From positions 1 through 43,622 of the forward strand of contig JAJZTU010000003.1 of assembly GCA_021848765.1 (NCBI GenBank): a stretch of DNA of 43,622 bases. The letters are read 5' to 3'. Below are positions 1 to 10,079 of the stretch, piece by piece. Within the stretch, counting starts at the first letter, position 1. Each line of letters begins with the position of its first letter. Source of the DNA: Bacillota bacterium (GTDB lineage Bacteria > Bacillota > GCA-003054495 > Carboxydocellales > JAJZTU01). The notes under the pieces were generated by a model. It did not search any database. It saw only the letters and a list, made by a program, of their open reading frames with translations, and was not told where the DNA came from. Both the position numbers and the translations under genes were made by a program.

Positions 1-625
1 GAATGCGCACAGCATCTGCCTGGTCCTGACCATACATGCCGGCCAAGACTTGACGGATAAAGCCGATAACCTGCTGGGCATCTTCCTTGGAAGCGGTCTT
101 CCCGGTCCCGATGGCCCAGACGGGTTCGTAGGCTACAACGAGTTGCTTGACCTGCCCGGGAGTGAGCCCGGCCAAGCTGTTTTCGGTCTGTGCCTTAACG
201 ACACTTTCAGTTTGCCCAGCTTCACGCTCTTCTAGTAATTCCCCGACACAAACAATGGGTAAGAGGCCATATTGATAGGCGGCCTTTACTTTGCGGTTAA
301 CTGTCCCGTTAGTTTCACCAAAAAACTGGCGGCGTTCGGAGTGGCCGAGGATTACATATTTACAGCCCACTTCCTTCAGCATGGTAGGCGAAACCTCGCC
401 GGTGAAGGCCCCTTTTTCCTCCCAGTACATGTCCTGGGCGCCAACGGCAATACTGCTGCCGCTCGCTGCTTCCACAGCCTTGGCTAAGGCGGTAAAAGGC
501 GGGCATACCACTACTTCGACCTCAGTAACCCCGGCTGCCGCTGCTTTAAGCTGGCTGACCAGTTCAGCGGTTTCAGCCACTGTTTTGTGCATCTTCCAGT
601 TCCCGGCAATAATCGGTTTACGCAT
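1..625 (-). CDS. tpiA: Triosephosphate isomerase (partial, C-terminus outside window)
   Basis: Minus-strand translation begins MRKPIIAGNWKMHKTVAETAELV and contains VILGHSERR and AYEPVWAIGTGKTA, diagnostic TIM motifs; start codon at 623-625 preceded by AGGAGGTG. Confidence 0.97.
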   Translation of the reverse strand, partial: MRKPIIAGNWKMHKTVAETAELVSQLKAAAAGVTEVEVVVCPPFTALAKAVEAASGSSIAVGAQDMYWEEKGAFTGEVSPTMLKEVGCKYVILGHSERRQFFGETNGTVNRKVKAAYQYGLLPIVCVGELLEEREAGQTESVVKAQTENSLAGLTPGQVKQLVVAYEPVWAIGTGKTASKEDAQQVIGFIRQVLAGMYGQDQADAVRI

Positions 626-718
626 GGAACACCTCCTATTTAAAACTCGTGGTCACGGGGCTGAAAGCCCCGAAACTACGGTATTTTATCGTCGACTACA
701 TGTAGTCGACGTACTCTT

Positions 719-1087
719 TTATCCATATAGCAACCCTCGAAGTTGTTCCAGTTCTATGCGAAGCTTCCGGTTTTCTGCTTCCAGTTTTGCTATGCGTTTA
801 TCTTTTGTTTCAATAATCACGTCCTTTGAACGTGATGTTTTGTCATATTTAGCACGTTTGTTCATTTCATTATTCACATCACATGCCCGTTGTTCTTCAA
901 TTCTTGTGCGGATTTCCTTATCCTCATACAAGAAGCTTTTTGAAATCCCACTATGCCTATAGACACTGTTAAAATTCACTTTCTTCCCAGATACAATCAA
1001 CTGGTTGATTGCCTCCAGTGCCTTTGCTTTTGCTTCTTCCGTTCTTTTTCTATCGCTTTCTACCAATCCTTTCATTTTGTCAGCCAT
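719..1087 (-). CDS. tnpC: Tn554 TnpC-like / DUF6262-type transposition auxiliary protein
   Basis: Small coiled-coil protein (MADKMKGLVESDRKRTEEAKAKALEAINQL...SGISKSFLYEDKEIR...) immediately downstream of the TnpB-like recombinase; likely ATG at 1087 overlapping the tnpB stop. Confidence 0.75.
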   Translation of the reverse strand: MADKMKGLVESDRKRTEEAKAKALEAINQLIVSGKKVNFNSVYRHSGISKSFLYEDKEIRTRIEEQRACDVNNEMNKRAKYDKTSRSKDVIIETKDKRIAKLEAENRKLRIELEQLRGLLYG

Positions 1088-3026
1088 CGCATTCCTCCCG
1101 GTGGCTTCCATTCTTATGGATCAGCCCTTCCTTCTGGATTCGTGCCAGCATCTTTTCAAGGATTTCAAGATAATTTCGGTTCTTTTCTTCCCATTCGCCC
1201 CTCCCAAGCATTTTGCTGATTTTCAGCTGTTCTCTAACCCTTTCAATCTCTTTCTCATACTCCGGGATATTGTCCCTGCTGGTACAGAAGTTAGCACAGT
1301 CAAGGCACTGGCTTATCTGCTGGCGGCAGGGCAGCTTTGAGGGTTTAAAGCACACCCCGAAAGGCACTCTTACAGCATCCAGATTCTTGCGGATAAATTC
1401 ATACCGGATTTCCTCCCGCTTTTCCTTGTGTGCATTGGGCGGCGTGCTTTCAAGGTGCAGGAGGTTCAGTTTTTCCGTCTCTTTCCATTTCCTGTACAGC
1501 ATGTTTTCAGTGACCTTCGCATAGTGCAACGTCATCTGAAGGCTGCAATGTCCCAGAATCTGCTGAATGATTCCAATCGGCATTCCCTGCTCCGTATATT
1601 CCAATGCCCTCGTATGTCTTAGGGCATGAGCCTTGAAACGGTACCTTTTTCCGTCTCCATCAAGGATACCCTTCCTGTCTATTAACTCCTGCATAGCAGC
1701 TGAAAAAGCCGGTTTGCTTAATGGAAGCCCTTTACAGCGTCCCTCATACGTATTGAACAGGTATTTATCCGGATTATTGTCATCCGTGCTGCGCTCTGCC
1801 GCGTCATCCACAAGCTTTTTTACCATATCCGCAACTTCTTTACGGATTGGAATCTTTAAAAGCGGTATCCCTGTCTTCGTGATCTCTCCGCACAGATAGG
1901 GAATGTACTCCTTTTCATGGCTATTCCACAGATGCTCCAGACAGCTGTCATATCTGAGGTTCAGCACATCTGTCCCACGCCACCCAGTCTCCCGGAGCAG
2001 GACATATACCGGCATCATTTCCACAGGTTTAATCTCGCCAATGCAGGCATCCAGCTGCCCTCTGACCGGTTCCGGCACATATTTTACCTTTCTCATGGTG
2101 TCTGCCGGCCGCTCACGCTTTGGTATGTCATCTTCATAAATCAGGCGGTTTACATCCTTCTGCGGTGCCTGCGGGTACTCTGCAAGCTGGACATAGTCAA
2201 TATACTGCCGGATAAACGAAACTGCCTTGCTGCGGAAGGTGGCATTCCTGCCTTCATAGTCGCCGGCAACCCATCCCAGATATTTTTCAATATCCGGCCT
2301 CGCAAGTTTCTCAAGGAAGCCGTCCGTATATCCATGATCATAAAAAGCCTCAAAAAAGTACCGAATATATACCATCATCTCCGTGCAGTATGACCAGCTC
2401 CGTTTGATGACAAGACGGCTCATAAAGCGTTTCACCATTTCACGGTAATAGGGAGGAACCTTTACAAAGCTTATGCTGGCTTTTTGACGTTTGGCTGCCG
2501 CAGAAATCTTTACACCCGGAATACGGACACCATGCCATACATCCTTTTCCGTCTCGCCTCGGTCATCATAATAATCCCTGATGAATCTTATCACGTCCCG
2601 CTTCAGTATCTGATAAAGCCTTTCCTTTTCCGATACCTTACCAGCACGCACCGCTTTTTCCTCTCCCGTATTGAGGACCGCAAAGCTGTCTGCCGGATGT
2701 CTGCCTCCCGGCAGGATCCCCATCTGCCGGACAGCCTCCCTATAGTGTTCATAGAGGTTCGACACGGACAGAAGCCCATTCTTCATGGAATAGAGCAGGA
2801 AATATTTCATTTCGTTTTTTAGCTGTTCCGACTGGTATCCGCTGAAATCTGCCAGTTTTCCGGCCTTCCTTTTATCTGTATTGATACCAGCCTGCCGGAA
2901 GCTGTCCGCCTCCAGATACCATTGGTCATTGTCAATCCAGTACCTCCCTTCCGATGACAGGTATTCCATCATCCGGCTGTATTTATCATCAAATGCCACG
3001 TATTGGGTGAGGGCTGCTGTTCCCAT
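1080..3026 (-). CDS. tnpB: Tn554 TnpB-like tyrosine recombinase
   Basis: 648 aa; C-terminal tyrosine recombinase motifs (RETGWRGTDVLNLRYD, HALRHTRALEYTEQGMPIGIIQQILGHCSLQMTLHYAKVTE). Confidence 0.85.
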   Translation of the reverse strand: MGTAALTQYVAFDDKYSRMMEYLSSEGRYWIDNDQWYLEADSFRQAGINTDKRKAGKLADFSGYQSEQLKNEMKYFLLYSMKNGLLSVSNLYEHYREAVRQMGILPGGRHPADSFAVLNTGEEKAVRAGKVSEKERLYQILKRDVIRFIRDYYDDRGETEKDVWHGVRIPGVKISAAAKRQKASISFVKVPPYYREMVKRFMSRLVIKRSWSYCTEMMVYIRYFFEAFYDHGYTDGFLEKLARPDIEKYLGWVAGDYEGRNATFRSKAVSFIRQYIDYVQLAEYPQAPQKDVNRLIYEDDIPKRERPADTMRKVKYVPEPVRGQLDACIGEIKPVEMMPVYVLLRETGWRGTDVLNLRYDSCLEHLWNSHEKEYIPYLCGEITKTGIPLLKIPIRKEVADMVKKLVDDAAERSTDDNNPDKYLFNTYEGRCKGLPLSKPAFSAAMQELIDRKGILDGDGKRYRFKAHALRHTRALEYTEQGMPIGIIQQILGHCSLQMTLHYAKVTENMLYRKWKETEKLNLLHLESTPPNAHKEKREEIRYEFIRKNLDAVRVPFGVCFKPSKLPCRQQISQCLDCANFCTSRDNIPEYEKEIERVREQLKISKMLGRGEWEEKNRNYLEILEKMLARIQKEGLIHKNGSHREECDG

Positions 3027-4150
3027 TACTGACCAGCCTCCCTTCCCATGGAAGGCATTTTCAGGCTTTCTGATGCTTTCCTGAATGCCTCCGCCACTTC
3101 CTCTTTTGATGGATGGACATAGGTATTCAGCGTCGTATAAATGTTTTTATGGCCTGCACGCTGCCTCAGCATCTCCGGCTCCCATCCCGCAGAATAAAGC
3201 AGGCTGAGCGATGTATGGCGGAACATATGCGGCGTCACTCTGATGCCGGTCTTTTTGCGTAGGGTTCGAAAGAGATTATCCACGTCTCTGTAATCCATTG
3301 CGTTTCCTTCCATGCCTCCCTTAAGTTTCAGGAATACATGATTGGTATGGATTTCAGCGGTATGGTGCTCACAGATATACCCTGTAAACAGATCCATCAA
3401 TTCCTGCGTACAATCCAGTCTGCGGGGGCTGGATACTGTCTTGATCTCCGCCAGGTTCTCCATTTCTCCCCTGTCATGCAGAGTGATGGTCAGTCCTGCC
3501 ATATCGAAATCTTCAAGCCAGAGGGAAAGGGCTTCCCCAATCCGCATTCCAGTCTCGAACAGGAGATAAAGCAGGAGGTAATCCCTTAAGTTCGTGCAGG
3601 AATCAAGAAGCCTCGCGGCATCTTCTCTGCTTATGGTGCGGAGCTGCATCCTTGGTACCGGCAGCTTCAGAATATGGCTCTTTATCATTCTGTTCTCTGC
3701 AATCCCATGCAGGAAGCTCCTGTAATTCCTTCCCGGATCCCTGACAAACCTCACCAACTTTTCTGACAGATGGTTTTCCATGCCTTCATGCCGGAGAAGA
3801 TAGTCGTAAAACATGACCACCGTGTCTACCATGGCATTGATTGTCTGGGACTGATGCTCCGGCTCAAATCGAAGCGGTACTACCTTTTTCAGGATGTCGG
3901 GGTTCTTCAGCCACGCCAGAAATCCCGCAATGTCATCAATGTTTACCCGCTCATAATCCTTTCCGGCTTCTCCAAGGTAGGTGAAGAAGTGTTTCAGATG
4001 GATGCAGTGCATTCTGAGCGTGTTTCTGGCATATCCTGCATTGTCCTTGAACTTCAGGTACTTCAGCACTGGCCGCACCGGTGCTCCTGTGTCATCAGCC
4101 AGATAGTACCTGACCTTCCCATCTACTGTCTTTAGTTCAACTACTTTCAT
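3026..4150 (-). CDS. tnpA: Tn554 TnpA-like tyrosine recombinase
   Basis: 374 aa with LLFETGMRIGEALSL and HMFRHTSLSLLYSAGWEPEMLRQRAGHKNIYTTLNTYVH catalytic motifs; overlaps tnpB (TAATG). Confidence 0.87.
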   Translation of the reverse strand: MKVVELKTVDGKVRYYLADDTGAPVRPVLKYLKFKDNAGYARNTLRMHCIHLKHFFTYLGEAGKDYERVNIDDIAGFLAWLKNPDILKKVVPLRFEPEHQSQTINAMVDTVVMFYDYLLRHEGMENHLSEKLVRFVRDPGRNYRSFLHGIAENRMIKSHILKLPVPRMQLRTISREDAARLLDSCTNLRDYLLLYLLFETGMRIGEALSLWLEDFDMAGLTITLHDRGEMENLAEIKTVSSPRRLDCTQELMDLFTGYICEHHTAEIHTNHVFLKLKGGMEGNAMDYRDVDNLFRTLRKKTGIRVTPHMFRHTSLSLLYSAGWEPEMLRQRAGHKNIYTTLNTYVHPSKEEVAEAFRKASESLKMPSMGREAGQ

Positions 4151-4331
4151 TGTTCATGCTCCTTTCTTTAGATGCATGAACAACAATAACATTTCTTATT
4201 AACGTTGACTACGTTAACTACTACGACTACACATCACGAGTTTCGAGTGTAGTCCACGTTAAATATACCTACGTCGACTACGTTAACTACTATGATTTAT
4301 GATCACGAGTTATCTAGAATCTCTAACGCAT

Positions 4332-5516
4332 CTACTTGTCGGCCAGAGCCTCCACGCCTGGCAGGGCCTTGCCTTCCAGGAATTCCAGGGAGGCTCCGCC
4401 GCCTGTGGAGATGTGGGTCATTTTGCCGGCTACACCCACTTTTTCAACTGCAGCTACGGAGTCGCCGCCACCTACGATAGTGATAGCGCCGGACTCAGCC
4501 AGGGCTTTGGCGACTGCTTCCGTACCCTTAGCAAAAGCCTCCAGCTCAAAAACGCCCATGGGGCCGTTCCAGACTATGGTTTTAGCTGCCTTGACCGTCC
4601 CGGCATACTGTTCAGAAGTCTTAGGGCCGATATCCAGGGCCATCCATTCTGCAGGAATAGCGTTAACATCCACTACTTTGTGCGCTGCATCGGCGCTAAA
4701 GGCTTCAGCGGCAATAACATCTACAGGCAACAGGAGCCGGACTCCCCGCTCCTTGGCCTGGTTGATCAGGCTGCCGGCCAGTTCCACTTTTTCTGCTTCA
4801 ATCAGGGATTTGCCCACCTCATAACCTTGGGCCTTCAGGAAGGTATTGGCCATACCTCCTCCAATAATCAGCGAGTTTACCTTGCCCAGCAGGTTTTCGA
4901 TGACTCCGATTTTGTCGGATACTTTTGCTCCCCCGATAATGGCCACAAAGGGGCGCTCGGGGTCTTTAAGCGCTTTACCCATGATTTCGATTTCCTTCTG
5001 CATCAGGAAACCGGCCACAGCGGGGAGGAATTTGGCTACACCGGCAGTGGAAGCATGGGCCCGGTGGGCGGCGCCGAAGGCATCGTTTACATAGAGGTCT
5101 GCCAGGGAAGCCAAATCCTTGGCCAGCCCTTCGTCATTCTTCTCCTCTCCGGGGTAGAAGCGGACATTTTCCAGCAGGAGGACATCGCCAGGCTGCAGCT
5201 TGCCAACAGCATCCTGAACCTCCGGACCGATGCAGTCACCGGTCTTGGCCACAGGCTGGCCCAAAAGCTCGGAAAGCCGCCCAACCACGGGGTCCAGGCG
5301 GTACTTATCATTGACTTGGCCCTTAGGACGGCCGAAGTGGGAAACCAGAATAACTTTTGCTCCTTTGCCGGTAAGATATTTGATAGTTGGTAGAGCTGCT
5401 CTAATTCTGGTATCATCGGTGACCTTGCGATTTTCATCCACGGGGACGTTAAAGTCCACCCGGACCAGGACCCGTTTGCCCTGGACATCCACATCCTGGA
5501 TGGATTTTTTGTTCAC
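4332..5516 (-). CDS. pgk: Phosphoglycerate kinase
   Basis: [38 protein letters not shown]... full-length PGK of 394 aa with the [11 protein letters not shown] motif. Confidence 0.98.
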   Translation of the reverse strand: MNKKSIQDVDVQGKRVLVRVDFNVPVDENRKVTDDTRIRAALPTIKYLTGKGAKVILVSHFGRPKGQVNDKYRLDPVVGRLSELLGQPVAKTGDCIGPEVQDAVGKLQPGDVLLLENVRFYPGEEKNDEGLAKDLASLADLYVNDAFGAAHRAHASTAGVAKFLPAVAGFLMQKEIEIMGKALKDPERPFVAIIGGAKVSDKIGVIENLLGKVNSLIIGGGMANTFLKAQGYEVGKSLIEAEKVELAGSLINQAKERGVRLLLPVDVIAAEAFSADAAHKVVDVNAIPAEWMALDIGPKTSEQYAGTVKAAKTIVWNGPMGVFELEAFAKGTEAVAKALAESGAITIVGGGDSVAAVEKVGVAGKMTHISTGGGASLEFLEGKALPGVEALADK

Positions 5517-5542
5517 CTTAATAGCACCTCCATTAGTGAAGC

Positions 5543-5565
5543 GCTCCCACCTGCAGGGTGGGAGC
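5543..5565. other. Intergenic hairpin between gapA and pgk (possible mRNA processing/stability element)
   Basis: GCTCCCAC-CTGCAGG-GTGGGAGC perfect 8-bp stem without a T-tract, inside the gapA-pgk spacer. Confidence 0.5.
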
Positions 5566-5630
5566 TTGCTGTTTCACCAAAATGCTTACAGAGCCTTGTG
5601 ATAAATCCTTACGGACCCTTGTTCTAAAAT

Positions 5631-6659
<1,029 letters not shown>

Positions 6660-6716
6660 TTAATAATTTATGTAGTGAAATGGGACAACCTGGCGGTAAC
6701 CCATTACCTGCTAAAT

Positions 6717-7739
6717 TTAGGTCAGGGCTTGGATAGCCCTGGCTGCACCTTCATCAGTTATCAGGACCTGCTGCGGCTGGTTGGAGACTACCGACTTGAT
6801 AGCCTCTGCTTTCCTGCTGCCACCGGCAACCGCCATCACCGTGCTGACCAGTTTCAAATCATGGACCGGTAAACCCAGGCTGCCCGCAGCCTCCACCTCT
6901 TGACCCCTGCTGTCAAAATAGGAACCCATCGCTTCACTCACAGCGCCCTTGCCCAGCAATTCCGCTGCCTGCTCCGGGCTTGCCCCCCTGCGTTTGGCCA
7001 TTTCTCCGGCACAGCCGATGCCGTGGATCACAATATTGGCTTGATGAATTTGTCTTAAAACATCCTGGATTCCCGGGTCAGTGCTTAATACCTCCAAAGC
7101 CTCCCTGCTGAGGTTATCCGGCACATGGAGCATACGGTAGGTACCACCCAGCTTTTGGGCCAGTTTGGCGGCGATGACATTGGCCTGAATTTCTACTTCT
7201 CCCCCTAAGCCGCCGCGGGCCGGAACTACCAAAAGCTCCTCCTGGCCGGGGTTTTGCGGCATGGCCTCGGCGATCTCCAGGGTGGAAGTTCCCCCGGTAA
7301 TGGCAATTACCATCCTGGGCTTAAGAATTTGTCTGAGATAGCGGGCTGCTGCCTGGCCCATTTCCTTTTTGACTGTTTCATCTTCGCCGGAATCCCCGGG
7401 GACAATGATTACCCGGCTGATATTCAGCTTGTGGGCCAGTTCCTTTTCCAGGGCACTTAGGCCTTTGGCCAAGTGCATAAACTCTTCCAGGCCCCAGAGG
7501 ATGCTTTCGCCTTCCGGGGTAACCCACATGCCTGCCGGGTCGGTGGTGAGAATGCCCTGCTCCTTGAGTAACTCAATATCGCTGCGGGTTAACCGTTCCC
7601 CCAGCCCGAGCTTGAAAGCCAGGACCCTGCGGCCAATGGGCTGGGAAAAATAAATATTTCGCAGAATATTATACCTTCTCTCCATCACTTGTATAAGCTC
7701 CGGTACAATTTTTTCTTGAAGTGTTACCATGTTCTGCAT
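6717..7739 (-). CDS. cggR: Central glycolytic genes regulator CggR (SorC family)
   Basis: MQNMVTLQEKIVPELIQVMERRYNILRNIYFSQPIGRRVLAFKLGLGERLTRSDIELLKEQGIL...; directly upstream of gapA; start trimmed from 7832 to 7739 because the operator lies between. Confidence 0.92.
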   Translation of the reverse strand: MQNMVTLQEKIVPELIQVMERRYNILRNIYFSQPIGRRVLAFKLGLGERLTRSDIELLKEQGILTTDPAGMWVTPEGESILWGLEEFMHLAKGLSALEKELAHKLNISRVIIVPGDSGEDETVKKEMGQAAARYLRQILKPRMVIAITGGTSTLEIAEAMPQNPGQEELLVVPARGGLGGEVEIQANVIAAKLAQKLGGTYRMLHVPDNLSREALEVLSTDPGIQDVLRQIHQANIVIHGIGCAGEMAKRRGASPEQAAELLGKGAVSEAMGSYFDSRGQEVEAAGSLGLPVHDLKLVSTVMAVAGGSRKAEAIKSVVSNQPQQVLITDEGAARAIQALT

Positions 7740-7773
7740 TGCACAGCTCCCTTTCCAGGGGGGTGGTCTAATT

Positions 7774-7800
7774 ATGTCCCATGGGTAAAATAAATGTCCC
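7774..7800 (-). promoter_or_regulatory. Candidate CggR operator (two direct repeats with a 20-bp period)
   Basis: Minus strand GGGACATTTATTTTACCCATGGGACAT: GGGACAT repeated exactly 20 bp apart, the period of the B. subtilis CggR operator (CGGGACN6TGTCN4 x2), just upstream of cggR. Confidence 0.7.
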
Positions 7801-7913
7801 GCTATAATCAGAAGCAGGGGTAATTTTTCCAATTATCACCCCTATATATTCGTTACCCCCAGCCAAATTCCTGCTTTAGTTTATGCAAAAACTTATTTTT
7901 TACCCTGCTTGAG

Positions 7914-7947
7914 GTAAAAAACTTCCCGGGTTCAACCCCGGGAAGTA
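7914..7947 (-). terminator. Rho-independent terminator after rpoN
   Basis: Minus strand ACTTCCCGGGGTTGAACCCGGGAAGT followed by TTTTT. Confidence 0.85.
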
Positions 7948-7977
7948 TAACTTAATTTCTTTGCCCCTGCTTGGGGC

Positions 7978-9381
7978 TCAATACCTGCGCCGCTTGCCGG
8001 CGGCTTGGATGCCTATTTCATCCCTGTATTTGGCCACCGTGCGGCGGGAAATATTAAGACCTTTGCTTACCAGGATATCGCCAATACGCTGGTCACTCAG
8101 AGGTTTTTTGGGATCTTCGGCTTCTACCAGGTCTCTGATCATCCGTTTGATGCTCTGGGAGGAGATCATGGTCCCCGTAACATCGTCTACACCGCTGGAA
8201 AAGAAGTATTTCATTTCGAAAACACCCTTCGGGGTCTGGATATACTTATTAGAGGTAGCCCTGCTGATAGTGGATTCATGCATTCCCACAATTTCAGCAA
8301 CCTGCTTCAGGTTTAAGGGCTTTAGATAACGGATTCCGTGTTCCAGAAAATCCTTCTGGAGTTCCACCAGGCAGTTGGCGACCTTGTACAAAGTAAGCCT
8401 CCGCTGTTCGATGCTTTTAATTAACCAGGAAGCAGAGTTAAGCTTGCTTTCCACGAATTTTTTAGCTTCCTCATCAGCCTGTGCTCCGGACAGAACGCTA
8501 CGATAGGTAGAATTAATTCCCAGCCGGGGAGCGGATGTGTCATTTACCAGGACAATATACTGGCCCTCTACCCTTTCCACAACTACGTCAGGGATTACAT
8601 AGCGGACATCGTGAGGACTGCCGAATTTCCGGCCGGGCTTGGGGTCCAGGGTTTTGAGGATGTCAGCGGCCTCCTGAATATCCTGGACGGTGGCGTCCAG
8701 ATCCTTGGCAATCTTCTGCACCCTGCCTTCGGCTAAATCCGGGAGGTAATGCTTGATTAGTGTCCTTAAAAACTTGTTCTCGATGTTAAGGCTGTCCACT
8801 TGCAGGAGCAGGCATTCTACCAGGTTCCTTGCTCCTACTCCCGGGGGGTCAAAAGTTTGAATAACATTCAGCACCTTTTCTGCCTGTTCGGGTTGGATAT
8901 CCAGCCCGGTAGTGCTTTCCTCCAGCGTACAGGTCAGGTAACCATGTTCATCAATATTACCGATAATGTATTCACCAATTTTACGCTCTGCCTTGGATAA
9001 ATTAGTGAGACTGAGTTGGGTTAAGAGGGTCTCCTGAAGGGAAGGCGCCTGGGAGAGGAAATTCTCAAAACCAAACTGTTCCGGTTCGCCACCGCGCTCC
9101 CGTTGGGTATAACCCAGGTCACTGCGGTCCTGGAAATACTCCTGCCAATCAATGTCAAACTTGTCCTCCCGTTCGCGGTTCTCGTCAGCAGTTGCCTCCT
9201 CCTGCTCACCCTTTTCTGCCTCTTCTTTTTTTTCCAGAACAGGGTTCTCCAGCAGTTCCTGTTCAATGTATTCGGCAAGTTCCATAGCGGATAACTGCAA
9301 AATTGTAATGGCTTGTCGAAGTTCCGGGGTCATTATTAATTTTTGGGTTTGCTCTAAGGATAGTCCAAAACCAAGACGCAT
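7978..9381 (-). CDS. rpoN: RNA polymerase sigma-54 factor
   Basis: MRLGFGLSLEQTQKLIMTPELRQAITILQLSAMEL ... RRTVAKYRDEIGI (RpoN box). Confidence 0.97.
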   Translation of the reverse strand: MRLGFGLSLEQTQKLIMTPELRQAITILQLSAMELAEYIEQELLENPVLEKKEEAEKGEQEEATADENREREDKFDIDWQEYFQDRSDLGYTQRERGGEPEQFGFENFLSQAPSLQETLLTQLSLTNLSKAERKIGEYIIGNIDEHGYLTCTLEESTTGLDIQPEQAEKVLNVIQTFDPPGVGARNLVECLLLQVDSLNIENKFLRTLIKHYLPDLAEGRVQKIAKDLDATVQDIQEAADILKTLDPKPGRKFGSPHDVRYVIPDVVVERVEGQYIVLVNDTSAPRLGINSTYRSVLSGAQADEEAKKFVESKLNSASWLIKSIEQRRLTLYKVANCLVELQKDFLEHGIRYLKPLNLKQVAEIVGMHESTISRATSNKYIQTPKGVFEMKYFFSSGVDDVTGTMISSQSIKRMIRDLVEAEDPKKPLSDQRIGDILVSKGLNISRRTVAKYRDEIGIQAAGKRRRY

Positions 9382-9545
9382 AATATCTCTCCTTCGTACA
9401 TAAACCCATTCGACCCAGACTCTTCACCGGCACCTCAAGTTTAATGAAAGTTCTGACTTGTCCGGGGTTAAATTTCTGTTAAACCTGAAAGTACCTAAGT
9501 ATTCTATCCCCCTTGGTTATTCTCCTGCTTACTAATGAGTTTATT

Positions 9546-10070
9546 CTAATTATGCCTGGTTGATACTTCTGGGTAGGATGTAATATTTTGGTTAGGGCTT
9601 AACACCCTGATCGGTACCCCGCCCACCGTGGTATTGGCCGGGACGTCGCAGTTTACCAGGGAACAGGCGGCTACCACGGAGTTATCACCAATGGTAACTC
9701 CGGGCAACAGGGTACTGTTAGCTCCGATGAGCACATTTTTGCCAATTACCACCGGACCGATATGGTAGGACCGGTGCAGGTACTCATGGGTGAGTACGGT
9801 GCAGTTATAGCCAATTGTGGTATCCTCACCTATGGAGATTTTTTCCGGAAAGAAAATATCCACCATGACCATGAGGCCAATGGAGACACGGGGTGCAATT
9901 TTCATTCCCAAGCCCAGGCGGTACAGCCAACTTTTTACGGTAAGCGACGGGCAGTAACGGCCAATTTGAATTACCGCAAAATTTTTTACCACCTTTAACG
10001 GGCTTACAATGCGGTGCCAGTGCTGCATGGCATTCTTGTCCCGCACCTCAAAGCGCTGGTAATTACGCAT
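9546..10070 (-). CDS. Left-handed beta-helix acyltransferase (maltose/galactoside O-acetyltransferase-like)
   Basis: Hexapeptide repeats: IGEDTTIGYNCTVLTHEYLH...VVIGKNVLIGANSTLLPGVTIGDNSVVAACSLV. Confidence 0.85.
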   Translation of the reverse strand: MRNYQRFEVRDKNAMQHWHRIVSPLKVVKNFAVIQIGRYCPSLTVKSWLYRLGLGMKIAPRVSIGLMVMVDIFFPEKISIGEDTTIGYNCTVLTHEYLHRSYHIGPVVIGKNVLIGANSTLLPGVTIGDNSVVAACSLVNCDVPANTTVGGVPIRVLSPNQNITSYPEVSTRHN

Positions 10071-10079
10071 TATCCAATC

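Larger units (their letters stand above)
644..4311 (-). mobile_element. Tn554-family-like element (tnpA-tnpB-tnpC only, no cargo) inserted between pgk and tpiA
   Basis: Three overlapping co-directional ORFs with Tn554 tnpABC architecture. Flanked by 12-bp imperfect inverted repeats AACTCGTGGTCA (644-655) / TGATCACGAGTT (4300-4311), with repeated ACGTNNACTAC motifs at both ends. Exact boundaries inferred. Confidence 0.7.

Noticed and set aside
4299-5393. Long plus-strand ORF of 364 aa
   Set aside because: Antisense to pgk, which is unambiguous.
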